Source: an uncultured Lachnospiraceae bacterium
GTDB taxonomy: Bacteria; Bacillota; Clostridia; Lachnospirales; Lachnospiraceae
Direction of reading: 5' to 3'
Assembly: GCA_910576975.1 (NCBI GenBank)
Contig: CAJTJY010000025.1
Span: 1-52,688, forward strand
DNA length: 52,688 nt
In this document: piece by piece, positions 8,055-16,194 of the stretch
How positions within the stretch are numbered: position 1 is the first letter of the stretch
Layout of the letters: each line of letters begins with the position of its first letter
Notes under the pieces: model-generated
Databases searched by the model: none
What the model saw: the letters and a program-made list of their open reading frames with translations, nothing else
Told to the model about the DNA's origin: nothing
Made by a program: the position numbers and the translations under genes

Positions 8055-8963
8055 TTACACTTTCAGATGTTTGCGGATGGTCACACGACTTCCCAAAAAG
8101 CCAATGCCCACGCCTAGAATCAGTCCCACCGGAACCAGCGTTGCAAACACTTTGTCTACCGGAAGGAATTCCAACATCCCGCTAAGCCAGCGGAATTTCT
8201 CAGCCACATAAAAAATAATCCTGCGGTACATAAAATACAATATTGTCAACGGCAGGGCGGAACCGATGATCCCGATCAAAATTCCCTCCACGATAAAAGG
8301 AGCGCGGACAAAATAATCCGTAGCGCCTATCAGCTTCATGATGGCAATTTCCTCCCGGCGCACGGCAATGCCAATGGTCACCGTATTGCTGATCAAAAAT
8401 ACCGCCACGCACAATAGGATCAAGATGATGCCTGCCGACACATATCCAATCAGCCTGTTAAAATCCGTCAGGGTATTCGCCGCAATATCAGAGCTGCGCA
8501 CATCCTGAACGCCGTCTAGGGATTGCAGATATGTAACCAAAGATTTCTGCATGGAAATATCATTCATATAGACCTCATAATGAGAAGAATTCACTAAGGG
8601 ATTATCATCTGCAAATCCCTCCGCCATCTCCTCCGAACCCTCAAAATATATTTTCTGAAATTCTTTCCACGCTTCCTCTGCAGACACAAAGACACAGTTT
8701 GACACTTCCACGCGCTTCTCAATCTGTACTCCGATTTCGTCCATCTGCTCTTTCGTCGCTCCATCCACAAAGAATACTGTGACTGCGACCCCGGATTCCA
8801 CTTCCTTGACCACGTTCTGGAAATTGACGACCACCGAGTAGAACACGCCAAATAAAAAGATACACGCAGACATGGTGGCGATCGAGGCGAGGGAGAACAT
8901 TTTATTCTTCCAAATATTCTTTGCGCCTTGTTTTAACGTATAAAAAAATGTACTAATCCTCAT
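8055..8963 (-). CDS. ftsX: Cell-division ABC transporter permease FtsX
   Basis: The start is the ATG of MRISTFFYTL, overlapping the end of ftsE. The protein of about 302 aa has the FtsX plan: one membrane helix near the N-terminus (about 20-42), an extracellular domain to about 165, then three C-terminal helices with the permease core (GIAVRREEIAIMKLIGATDYFVRAPF is the conserved coupling region). With FtsE it forms an ABC complex that transmits a signal across the membrane to activate wall hydrolases rather than moving a solute. The overlap with ftsE and the following S41 protease make a clear operon. Confidence 0.95.
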   Translation of the reverse strand: MRISTFFYTLKQGAKNIWKNKMFSLASIATMSACIFLFGVFYSVVVNFQNVVKEVESGVAVTVFFVDGATKEQMDEIGVQIEKRVEVSNCVFVSAEEAWKEFQKIYFEGSEEMAEGFADDNPLVNSSHYEVYMNDISMQKSLVTYLQSLDGVQDVRSSDIAANTLTDFNRLIGYVSAGIILILLCVAVFLISNTVTIGIAVRREEIAIMKLIGATDYFVRAPFIVEGILIGIIGSALPLTILYFMYRRIIFYVAEKFRWLSGMLEFLPVDKVFATLVPVGLILGVGIGFLGSRVTIRKHLKV

Positions 8964-9636
8964 AGTCGTCACCTGCCTGTTCGTCCCCTACGACAACGCC
9001 TTTCTTCATGGTAATGACTCGTTTCTTCATTGCCCTGACTATTTCCTGGTTATGGGTAACGACAAGGACCGTGGTTCCCCTTTGATTAATCTCTTCCAAA
9101 AGCTTCATAATCTCCCAAGCGTTATGCGAGTCCAAATTTCCTGTCGGCTCGTCAGCCAAGAGAATTTTCGGTTCGTTCACCAGCGCCCTTGCAATGGCAA
9201 CCCTCTGCTGTTCTCCTCCTGATATTTCACGGGGATAAGATTTATATTTCGCCGCAAGCCCCACCATCGACAACATCGCTGGAACCTTTCTTCGCATTGT
9301 TTTTACTGGCGTGCCCACCACCCGCTGGGCGAACGCCACATTCTCATATACATTGCGGTCCTTTAAAAGCCGGAAGTCTTGAAACACCACTCCAAGATTC
9401 CTGCGAAACCTCGGTATGTCACGATGCCGGATATTTCCGAGCTTCTGATTGTTGATCGTGATGCTCCCGCTGGTAGGTTCCAGTTCCTTTAACAGCAGCT
9501 TGATCAGCGTCGACTTGCCGGAGCCGCTGTCTCCTACCACGAATACAAACTCCCCAGGCTCAATCGAGAGATTGACGTCATTTAATGCAGGAATCCCCGC
9601 GGAATATGCCTTGCTGACATTTTCAAGTTTAATCAT
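8953..9636 (-). CDS. ftsE: Cell-division ABC transporter ATP-binding protein FtsE
   Basis: The 227-aa ATPase has Walker A GDSGSGKST, signature ISGGEQQRVAIARAL, Walker B ILLADEPTGNLD and the switch His in VVTHN. The typical FtsE motif FQDFRLL is present. It partners FtsX, encoded next with overlapping ends. Translation starts at the ATG behind a GGAGG site. The C-terminus carries a short acidic tail (GDDYED) whose codons overlap the ftsX start. Confidence 0.97.
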   Translation of the reverse strand: MIKLENVSKAYSAGIPALNDVNLSIEPGEFVFVVGDSGSGKSTLIKLLLKELEPTSGSITINNQKLGNIRHRDIPRFRRNLGVVFQDFRLLKDRNVYENVAFAQRVVGTPVKTMRRKVPAMLSMVGLAAKYKSYPREISGGEQQRVAIARALVNEPKILLADEPTGNLDSHNAWEIMKLLEEINQRGTTVLVVTHNQEIVRAMKKRVITMKKGVVVGDEQAGDDYED

Positions 9637-9652
9637 CTAAGCCTCCTACAAT

Positions 9653-10741
9653 CTAATAATCCATTGATTCCATATATTTCATATACTTCACTACCATCAA
9701 GGCAATTTTAAACGTAATGGCGTCCTCAAACACACGCAGATCCAAGCCCGTGCTTTTCTGCAGTTTGTCCAGACGGTAGACCAGCGTATTGCGATGGATG
9801 TAAAGCTGGCGGGACGTTTCTGAAACGTTGAGGCTGTTTTCAAAAAATTTATTAATGGTAGAAAGAGTCTCCTCGTCAAATTCATCTGGGGACTTGCCAT
9901 CAAAAATTTCCTTTATGAACATTTTACATAGAGGAATCGGAAGCTGATATATTAAACGCCCGATCCCCAACGTCGAATACGCCACGACATTACGCTCCTC
10001 AAAGAATATCTTCCCGACATCCGAAGCCATCCTCGCTTCTTTGTAGGATCTCGATACCTCTTTGATCTCATTGACAATGGTCCCATACGCAATACGAATC
10101 TCCTGTTCCTCGCTGGCATGGAACAAATTCAAAATAACCTCTGCCGTCTTATTCAGATCATCATATCCCTCATGCTCCAACACTTCCTTTACCACGATAA
10201 TATTCTTCTCATCTACAGCAGTAATGAAGTCCTTGGACTTGCTTCCTAAAAGTCCCCTGACCTTCTCCAGTTCGTTTCCATCTTTCTCCCGGTTGGTCTC
10301 CACAATAAAGACTACCCTGCGGGCTTCTGTGTCAATGTGAAGTTTCTTGGCACGGTTATAAATGTCCACTAACAGCAGATTGTCCAATAGCAAATTTTTG
10401 ACAAAATTATCCTTATCAAACCGTTCCTTGTAGGCGACTAAAAGATTCTGAAGTTGGAAACTTGCAATTTTACCCACCATATATACATCTTCGCTGTCGC
10501 CATTGGCAAGCAGGATATATTCTAATTGATGCTCATCAAATACTTTGAAAAACTGGCAGCCTAAAAATACTTGGCTGTCTGCCGGAGATTCCACAAATGC
10601 AAGGGCTGCTTTCACATAACTATCTGTGTTCTGAAAGGTGGCGGCAAGAACTTTGCCTTCTGTGTCAATGATACATAAGTCAATCCTGGTAATTCCTTTT
10701 AATCCATCAATGGTATTCTGAAGTATCTGGTTTGAAATCAT
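9653..10741 (-). CDS. CdaR/PucR-type transcriptional regulator
   Basis: The start chosen is MISNQILQNT, with AAGGAG 9 nt upstream; the longer frame adds an unlikely basic leader. The protein is about 362 aa. The first 130 residues resemble the sugar-diacid recognition domain of CdaR-type regulators, the middle resembles the GGDEF-like linker of PucR proteins, and the C-terminal HTH_30 domain is clear (LNVSETSRQLYIHRNTLVYR followed by LDKLQKSTGLDL). Members activate nearby catabolic genes, but the gene here ends 16 bp before ftsE and no sugar-acid pathway adjoins it. The effector is unknown. Confidence 0.85.
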   Translation of the reverse strand: MISNQILQNTIDGLKGITRIDLCIIDTEGKVLAATFQNTDSYVKAALAFVESPADSQVFLGCQFFKVFDEHQLEYILLANGDSEDVYMVGKIASFQLQNLLVAYKERFDKDNFVKNLLLDNLLLVDIYNRAKKLHIDTEARRVVFIVETNREKDGNELEKVRGLLGSKSKDFITAVDEKNIIVVKEVLEHEGYDDLNKTAEVILNLFHASEEQEIRIAYGTIVNEIKEVSRSYKEARMASDVGKIFFEERNVVAYSTLGIGRLIYQLPIPLCKMFIKEIFDGKSPDEFDEETLSTINKFFENSLNVSETSRQLYIHRNTLVYRLDKLQKSTGLDLRVFEDAITFKIALMVVKYMKYMESMDY

Positions 10742-10888
10742 TCTCTGCACTCCTTTTCTATTCCGTTTCTTCTGCTGTTCTTTTCCGGCAAATCTTTTTT
10801 GCATTCTATGCAACTTTCACAAATTTTATATCCGTTATTTTTTTTATAGCAACAATCTAATTTGTATTTTAATGTAAAAGCACAAAAA

Positions 10889-10937
10889 AAGAAAGAGGAA
10901 ATCTACATTTTTTATGCATTTCCTCAATTTTCTTTCA
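10889..10937 (-). terminator. Hairpin terminator after the YitT gene
   Basis: On the minus strand GAAAATTGAGGAAAT pairs with ATTTCCTCTTTC, followed by a T-rich run. It lies about 45 bp beyond the YitT stop. Confidence 0.6.
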
Positions 10938-10979
10938 AAACATCCCTTTTTCACCGTACATAGTATACAAAAATCAGCC

Positions 10980-11861
10980 TTAGCCTCTTCCATGCTCTAT
11001 GAATCCTTCCCCATGGACTTCTCTGACGTCTCCCACCACGACAAAGGCATTCTTATCAATCTGATCTACCAATTCTTTTAAAAGAACGATTTCTTTCTTG
11101 GAAACTACGCAATACAATACACATTTCTGTTCTCCGGAATACATCCCCTGTGCCGCAAGGCCAGTCACCCCCCGGTTTAATTCCTCCATGACGCACTTTG
11201 CAATTTGATCATAATGGTCCGTGATAATATACGCCGCTTTCGAAAATTTCATGCCTTCTAAAATCGTATCCGTTACTTTAGAGGTAATAAAGATTGCCAC
11301 AATCGCGTACATCGAAGGATGCATTCCAAATACGTACAATCCCGCCAGCACGATCATACCGTCTAGCACTTGCATGATCTGCGCCACGGAATAATGCTTT
11401 AGCCTGCACTGCAGCAGCACCGCCACCATCTCCGTGCCACCAGTCGTCGCATTCGCCCACAAGATCATGCCCATAGCGATCCCCGCCAGCACGCCCCCAA
11501 AGATCGATGCCAGGATATAGTCTCCGCTGGCAAAGTCTATCTCTGGTATCAGATACAGCCATGCAGACAGCATTACGGTTGCATAGACCGTCTTACCGAT
11601 AAAGCGCTTGCCCTTTATCTTATACGCCAGTACAAAAAAAGGCACGTTTAATGCCAAGTTGGCAAACCACAACGGAATCCCGCCTTTATAAAACATATCC
11701 GTAAGGGCTTTTAGCAGAATCGCTATCCCCGTAAATCCACCCGTTACCAGTCCCACTTGATCAAAAATACATTTAATTGCAAACGCCAGCAGCCCAGTCC
11801 CGGCGGTAATCACCAATATCAGAAACCATGGACTGCGTTTTTTTCGAGAAATGTCATTCAT
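10980..11861 (-). CDS. YitT-family membrane protein (DUF161 + DUF2179)
   Basis: The start chosen is MNDISRKKRS; a GTG further up lies inside the previous gene. The protein of about 293 aa has five to six membrane helices over the first 200 residues, including the glycine-rich GLVTGGFTGIAILLK and ANATTGGTEMVAV segments typical of YitT proteins. A soluble DUF2179 tail of about 80 residues follows (CVLYCVVSKKEIVLLKELV). The function of the family is not established; a transport or regulatory role is inferred. The reading frame overlaps or abuts the glycosyltransferase-like gene upstream, so the two are probably co-translated. Confidence 0.85.
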   Translation of the reverse strand: MNDISRKKRSPWFLILVITAGTGLLAFAIKCIFDQVGLVTGGFTGIAILLKALTDMFYKGGIPLWFANLALNVPFFVLAYKIKGKRFIGKTVYATVMLSAWLYLIPEIDFASGDYILASIFGGVLAGIAMGMILWANATTGGTEMVAVLLQCRLKHYSVAQIMQVLDGMIVLAGLYVFGMHPSMYAIVAIFITSKVTDTILEGMKFSKAAYIITDHYDQIAKCVMEELNRGVTGLAAQGMYSGEQKCVLYCVVSKKEIVLLKELVDQIDKNAFVVVGDVREVHGEGFIEHGRG

Positions 11862-11875
11862 CAATATTTTCACCT

Positions 11876-12547
11876 TCACTTTTTATGATAATGCAAAAGC
11901 ATGCTATGCAGCATTCCTTTATGGAAGAGCTTTCTGGCAAAGCCCGCCACTTCCAAGACCCCTTTTTTATCAAAATAATGATCTCCCAGCCCATACCATA
12001 CCTTGGCGTTCAGCTTTTCTTTATGGTCTTTGAGAAAATATTCCTGAGCAGGAGTCGGGATCACTGACAAAATAATGTCAGGCGCCGCAATATTTACTTC
12101 ATTTATGGCCTTATCGAAATCTCCCTCGCACTCTGAAAGCGCATAACTTCCCAGCGCCTGAAGTCCTTGATACCCTTCATTTAGAAATTCTTCCAGCAAG
12201 CTTAGCTGCTCTCTCGTCTCTCCCAATAGATACACCGTCCTGGCGTCACAGACCGTCCTTGTCATAAACTCCCGAAAAAATTGTTTTTCCGCCGCCTCCT
12301 GTATCCTTTGCTTTGTCGCAGCCCCCGCCGCCTTTAAGATTTCTTTGTCACAAATAATTGCCAAATCCAAGTTTTCTATGCAGTTTTTTATCAATTCATC
12401 CTTATGGGCTTTGACCAATGTCTCCATAGAGATATTCTCAACTGTACTCATAATGGCATAGTCCCAGTGTTCCTCTAATAGAAGCATGGCGTCCTGAGCT
12501 GTATATGCATCCAAGGCCATTCCCAGAATTTCTATTTTTTTTACCAT
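11876..12547 (-). CDS. Divergent WecG/TagA/CpsF-family glycosyltransferase
   Basis: The 223-aa protein has the GT26 fold pattern: VYLLGETREQLSLLEEFLN, then APDIILSVIPTPAQEYFL and the KVWYGLGDHYF block. Thr35 (in STVEN) and Asp67 (in IICDKEIL) align with the catalytic Thr and Asp of TagA. The usual DG after that position and the substrate-binding RIxGxDL motif are not recognisable, and there is no C-terminal membrane appendage. It may use another substrate or be catalytically altered. The adjoining gene encodes a YitT protein rather than the teichoic-acid genes common near tagA. Confidence 0.7.
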   Translation of the reverse strand: MVKKIEILGMALDAYTAQDAMLLLEEHWDYAIMSTVENISMETLVKAHKDELIKNCIENLDLAIICDKEILKAAGAATKQRIQEAAEKQFFREFMTRTVCDARTVYLLGETREQLSLLEEFLNEGYQGLQALGSYALSECEGDFDKAINEVNIAAPDIILSVIPTPAQEYFLKDHKEKLNAKVWYGLGDHYFDKKGVLEVAGFARKLFHKGMLHSMLLHYHKK

Positions 12548-12785
12548 ATAACACCCGTCTCATTTTTTCTTAAAGATAAAATACTTTAGAAGTATACCAA
12601 ATGAAATGATTTTTTTCAACCATCCTTTTTCTATAATTCCCCAGAATTTACTGACATTTCCAAACCAAATGCTTAATTTTTTGTCTTTGGAAAAGTCAAT
12701 GCTTTTTCTTATTTTTTCCAAAAATCTGCAACTTTATCACAAGTTCACAAAACAAATGTTTCTTTTCCATACTATGTAAACCGTG

Positions 12786-12873
12786 TTTTCCACACGAATT
12801 TTTGTGGATAATGTTGATAACTCCGTGTATAACTTGTTTTTTTAGGTTTTTCGACATTTTTCTTTGTTGATAA
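12786..12873. promoter_or_regulatory. Cluster of DnaA-box-like sites
   Basis: Within 88 bp there is one perfect DnaA box on the minus strand (TGTGGATAA, 12803-12811). One-mismatch boxes lie at 12812-12820 and 12865-12873 (TGTTGATAA) and, in opposite orientation, at 12786-12794 (TTTTCCACA). A weaker site is at 12824-12832 (CGTGTATAA). Flanks are AT-rich. dnaA and dnaN are not nearby, so a DnaA-titration or regulatory locus is as likely as an origin. Confidence 0.5.
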
Positions 12874-13089
12874 CTATTTTATAACTTTTTATAAATTTTC
12901 CAAGTACGTTTATTTTTGTGCAGTTTGTCGAGAGCCTTTTATATCCAGATTTTTTAATACTCTAATCCGATCAGATAGCAAAGTGGGCTTACACATTTCA
13001 ACCCTCCCCCTCATTCAGAAACGTTTGCACATCTTCTCAAGATTGTGCCACAATATCCTGAGGCGATGCAGTGCTGCGTTGATAGATAT

Positions 13090-13275
13090 CTGAGTTTCCG
13101 CATTTTGCAATTCATAGCGCCAAAAGGTTTCCATCACAAAGTGATGAAAACACTTTGCACATAAAAGCGCTCTGAAAAGCTAGCTTTTCAAGCACTTTTT
13201 GTGCAAGATGTCTATGCTGCCAAAGTCAGCAAGACCTTTTGACGCTATAAATTGCAAAATGCGGAAACTCAAATA
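13090..13275. mobile_element. Family A palindromic element (186 bp), complete
   Basis: The terminal inverted repeats 13091-13119 and 13243-13271 match at 28 of 29 positions (TGAGTTTCCGCATTTTGCAA...). The 8-bp direct repeat ATAGATAT flanks it (13082-13089 and 13276-13283), a good target duplication. Relative to 4227-4411 the interior is inverted: CATCAC-AAA-GTGATG (13132-13146), the central hairpin on AAAAGCTAGCTTTT (13157-13204) and GCTGCC-AAA-GTCAGC (13216-13230). Confidence 0.85.
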
Positions 13276-13354
13276 ATAGATATTATTGTTCAAGATCGGG
13301 AAAACTCGCCTGCAAGGGAAATTCACACCATTTGAGTCTCTGCTCCGACAAAAT

Positions 13355-13402
13355 GAAAAACCCGGATTGAGAATATTCTCTCAACCCGGGTAACTTTATA
13401 AT
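13355..13402 (-). terminator. Terminator of the NlpC/P60 gene
   Basis: On the minus strand CCCGGGTTGAGAGAA pairs with TTCTCAATCCGGG and is followed by TTTTTC, just after the stop codon at 13419. Confidence 0.85.
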
Positions 13403-13418
13403 ACTCCGTCTATATTCT

Positions 13419-14609
13419 TTAGAAAATTCTTCTTACCGCCACAATCGTTCTATAAGCTGCAGGAGAAGTATACTTAATGCCAGTTGCCTCTGTGCTGGCA
13501 TGAACGATGGTGTCATTTCCAACGTAAATTCCAACATGTCCACTATAACATACAATGTCTCCCGGCTGCATAGCACTTGGGCTCACGCCGTAGCCAACGC
13601 CTGCCAATGCGCTTGAAGAATGAGGAAGTCCAACACCAAAAGCCGCATATACGCTCATTACAAATCCAGAACAGTCTGCTCCATTTGTCAAGCTTGTCCC
13701 GCCCCAAACATAGGGATTACCCACGAACTGGCATGCAAAATTAGCAACTGCCTGTCCATTTCCACCGCTTGGCGGAGCATAACTCTTGCCTGAAGATGAG
13801 CCGCCGCCAGAACTACTTGAGGATCCAGAAGATCTGCGCGAACTCTGCGCTGCTCTCCGCGCTGCCTCTTCAGCAGCTTTTCTCTCCTCTTCTTCTTTCT
13901 TAAGACGAGCTTCTTCAGCCTCTTTGGACTCTGCCACTACATAGTTGGTGCAACACTCTACAAATTCGTTAGAAACCCAGCCGTCTCCCTCTTCAATGGA
14001 AACCTTTACCCAATCGCCGTTCTCTTCTAATACTGTAAGCTTCTCGCCCAGAGGAACTTGTCCCAAGACTTCTGAATCTGTATTTGCATCAGAACGGACA
14101 TTCAATGCATCCGTCTGAACATTTGCCACACGGCGCCCTACCGATTTCGCCAGTTCTGCGTTTCCCACTACCAGGAACTCCGCTTTTATGTATCCTTCTA
14201 CATCGCCGGAATGGATTTTATACCAATCGCCTTCCGTGCCAAGAACCGTACATGCAGAATTATTATATAACTTTCCAAGCACCTCTCCGTCCTCGCCTGC
14301 CGTGGAACGGACATTTACATAATTATCTACCTGGGCAATTGCGATATCGTCATACTCAGATTTCACAACTTCCGTCTTGTTCTGAACTACTTGAATCGAA
14401 TCGTCTCCCAAAGACTTTGCAATTGTATCAGAAACGCCTGCCGTAGAGGAACTGCCTTTCTTTGCATCTGCTTGTACTTCAATCTGTGACGCTGAGATCA
14501 ATCCGCCTGCTCCTGCTGTTGCCGCATTTGATACAAAAGAACTGCTAGTCAATACCACTGCCGCTGTAAGACAACAGGTGGTTACTCGTCTGATAGAATT
14601 TCTATTCAT
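13419..14609 (-). CDS. Secreted NlpC/P60 peptidoglycan hydrolase with two SH3 domains
   Basis: Translation starts at MNRNSIRRVT, behind GGAGGG with 6-nt spacing. The precursor of about 396 aa has a signal peptide (about 1-30), two bacterial SH3b domains (around 90-145 and 160-220, each with a VNVRS/LNVRS start and a W-K/Y pair), a charged coiled linker and a Ser/Gly-rich spacer. The C-terminal NlpC/P60 domain has the catalytic Cys in NGADCSGFV and His in GHVGIYVG. It likely cleaves stem peptides at the cell wall. It is monocistronic, with its own terminator. Such enzymes are candidate partners of FtsEX, but that is inference. Confidence 0.93.
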   Translation of the reverse strand: MNRNSIRRVTTCCLTAAVVLTSSSFVSNAATAGAGGLISASQIEVQADAKKGSSSTAGVSDTIAKSLGDDSIQVVQNKTEVVKSEYDDIAIAQVDNYVNVRSTAGEDGEVLGKLYNNSACTVLGTEGDWYKIHSGDVEGYIKAEFLVVGNAELAKSVGRRVANVQTDALNVRSDANTDSEVLGQVPLGEKLTVLEENGDWVKVSIEEGDGWVSNEFVECCTNYVVAESKEAEEARLKKEEEERKAAEEAARRAAQSSRRSSGSSSSSGGGSSSGKSYAPPSGGNGQAVANFACQFVGNPYVWGGTSLTNGADCSGFVMSVYAAFGVGLPHSSSALAGVGYGVSPSAMQPGDIVCYSGHVGIYVGNDTIVHASTEATGIKYTSPAAYRTIVAVRRIF

Positions 14610-14781
14610 GTTACCCTCCATACTTTTCCTGCTTTATAGTTACAAATTTATGCTAATTCGATATTTATTACAAATTTATTACGAGACTAATTATAGCAAA
14701 GGGGCCCCTTTATGTCAACTGTAATCTTTTACAAAATTGTTACAAAAATCAACCTGTTCTTGTAAATTTTGCAAAACTTAA

Positions 14782-14846
14782 AGCTGCCACATGAAAGGAA
14801 AAGAAGAAAGCCAAGCCTGGCTTCTTATTCGCTTTCATGTGGCAGC
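14782..14846 (-). terminator. Hairpin terminator after trxB
   Basis: AGCTGCCACATGAAAG (14782-14797) pairs perfectly with CTTTCATGTGGCAGCT (14831-14846). A second inner stem AAGCCAGGCTTGGCTT lies in the loop. On the minus strand a T-rich stretch follows. Confidence 0.7.
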
Positions 14847-14897
14847 TATCTGGCTTGAGGCTCTTCTAGTGTGCTGGAAATGCTTTTATTTTCACAC

Positions 14898-15812
14898 TTA
14901 ATTACCACTGAGGTAACGCTCAGCGGAGATTACTGCATTCGCTCCATCTGACGCCGCCGTAATCACCTGGCGAAGCTGCTTTGTGCGCACGTCTCCGGCT
15001 GCAAAGATTCCTGGCACGCTTGTTACGGCATCTTCCCCGGCCTTGATATATCCCTGTTGATCTTGCTCTACCAAACCATCCGCCGCCGCTACGTTGGGAG
15101 AAATCCCGACGGCAATAAACACTCCCTGCACCTGAAGCTCATGGCGCTCATTCTTTACATGATTATGAACAAGGACCGATGTTACCATTTGTTCCCCAAG
15201 GATTTCTATGACATTACTGTTTAACACAAGTTCAATATTATCACTCTCACGAACCCTCTCCTGAAGTATCCTGGCGCCACGGAATTCCTCTCTGCGGTGG
15301 ATCAGATAGACCTTTTCGCATCCTCTGGCAAGAAACAGGGCGTCCTCTAAGGCAACATCCCCGCCTCCTACCACCGCCACTGTCTTGCCACGGAAAAATG
15401 CGCCGTCACAGGTGGCGCAGTAAGACACCCCAACCCCAGCAAGCTCTTTCTCCCCAGGCACATTCAGCTTTCGATGTCTTGCCCCTGTGGCGAGGATCAG
15501 CGTCCGAGTCTCATAGCTGCTTTTCTCTGTCACAACTAGCTTTTTCTCCCCCAGGTCTTTGAGTTCCTGAACCTGTTCATTTACAAATTCTGCTCCAAGC
15601 TGGTCTGCGTGGGTACGGAATTTCTGCCCCAGCTCAAAGCCGCTGATACCTGGAAGACCCGGATAATTATCCACTTCATAAGTGTCTAAAATCTGTCCGC
15701 CGCTCATAGGCTTTTCTTCTATTATAAGTGTATTGAGACGGGCTCTCTGCGCATAGACTGCCGCACTTAGCCCCGCCGGCCCGCTTCCCAAAATAATCAC
15801 GTCATATATCAT
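14898..15812 (-). CDS. trxB: Thioredoxin reductase (NADPH)
   Basis: The 304-aa flavoprotein has the FAD-binding GSGPAGLSAAVYAQRA near the N-terminus, the redox-active CATC pair (Cys132, Cys135, in SYCATCDGAFF), the NAD(P)H-binding VVGGGDVALEDA and the C-terminal GIFAAGDVR. Length and all motifs are normal. It reduces thioredoxin. AGGAGG lies 7 nt before the ATG. No thioredoxin gene adjoins. A small YjfB-like gene is transcribed divergently. Confidence 0.96.
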   Translation of the reverse strand: MIYDVIILGSGPAGLSAAVYAQRARLNTLIIEEKPMSGGQILDTYEVDNYPGLPGISGFELGQKFRTHADQLGAEFVNEQVQELKDLGEKKLVVTEKSSYETRTLILATGARHRKLNVPGEKELAGVGVSYCATCDGAFFRGKTVAVVGGGDVALEDALFLARGCEKVYLIHRREEFRGARILQERVRESDNIELVLNSNVIEILGEQMVTSVLVHNHVKNERHELQVQGVFIAVGISPNVAAADGLVEQDQQGYIKAGEDAVTSVPGIFAAGDVRTKQLRQVITAASDGANAVISAERYLSGN

Positions 15813-15920
15813 TACATAAACCTCCTGATTTCTATATTATATATCCAGAAAGATGCAAATATACAGATTGCTTTTTCCTCCCTCCCATGCCATAATAAAA
15901 ATGGAAAGGAGGGATGCAGT

Positions 15921-16097
15921 ATGGATATTGCTTCTTTATCTACCGCCCTTAGCATGTCGAAATTAAATAACGAAATCGGAATGCTTATGCTGGGCAAACA
16001 ATTAGATAATGCGGAGATGATGGGCGAATCCATGGTCAAGATCATGGAACAGTCCGCAAGCCCGCATTTGGGACGCAACATTGACATTTCCCTTTAA
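15921..16097 (+). CDS. YjfB-like small protein (putative motility-associated)
   Basis: A 58-aa protein (MDIASLSTALSMSKLNNEIG...) begins at an ATG preceded by AGGAGGG. It matches what I recall of the YjfB family: short proteins starting MDI/MDV with a conserved LS..L pattern, often annotated as putative motility proteins. The length is typical. It is convergent with the CPBP gene, with a hairpin between them. An antisense frame over this gene is judged a shadow. Confidence 0.8.
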   Translation: MDIASLSTALSMSKLNNEIGMLMLGKQLDNAEMMGESMVKIMEQSASPHLGRNIDISL

Positions 16098-16102
16098 GTG
16101 AC

Positions 16103-16156
16103 AACGGCAAGCCCAGGGGAGCGGCACTGCCAGAATCCTCTGGGTTCACTGCCGTT
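16103..16156. terminator. Hairpin between convergent yjfB-like and CPBP genes
   Basis: AACGGCA...CCAGGGGA pairs with the complementary TCCTCTGG...TGCCGTT at the other end. The position between two stops suggests bidirectional termination. Confidence 0.55.
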
Positions 16157-16194
16157 CCTACAGATAACCCCTCTGCGACGTCCCATGCGCCTGA

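Larger units (their letters stand above)
12550..13418. other. 869-bp gene-free region with DnaA-box cluster and palindromic element
   Basis: No credible open frame is seen. The first part (12590-12960) is very AT-rich and holds a cluster of DnaA-box-like 9-mers. A family A palindromic element fills 13090-13275. The terminator of the NlpC/P60 gene lies at 13355-13402. The stretch 12960-13090 shows nothing I can identify; it may be decayed sequence. Confidence 0.7.

Noticed and set aside
12786..12873. Calling this the chromosomal origin oriC
   Set aside because: No dnaA, dnaN or strand switch of genes is present here; kept only as a DnaA-box cluster.
13300..13345. Sequence sharing GCCTGCAAGGGAA with the palindrome at 33087-33143
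   Set aside because: The rest does not align and it forms no hairpin; probably chance or a remnant too short to name.
15812..16087. 91-aa minus-strand frame
   Set aside because: It is antisense to the YjfB-like gene, which has a good ribosome-binding site and family-like sequence.
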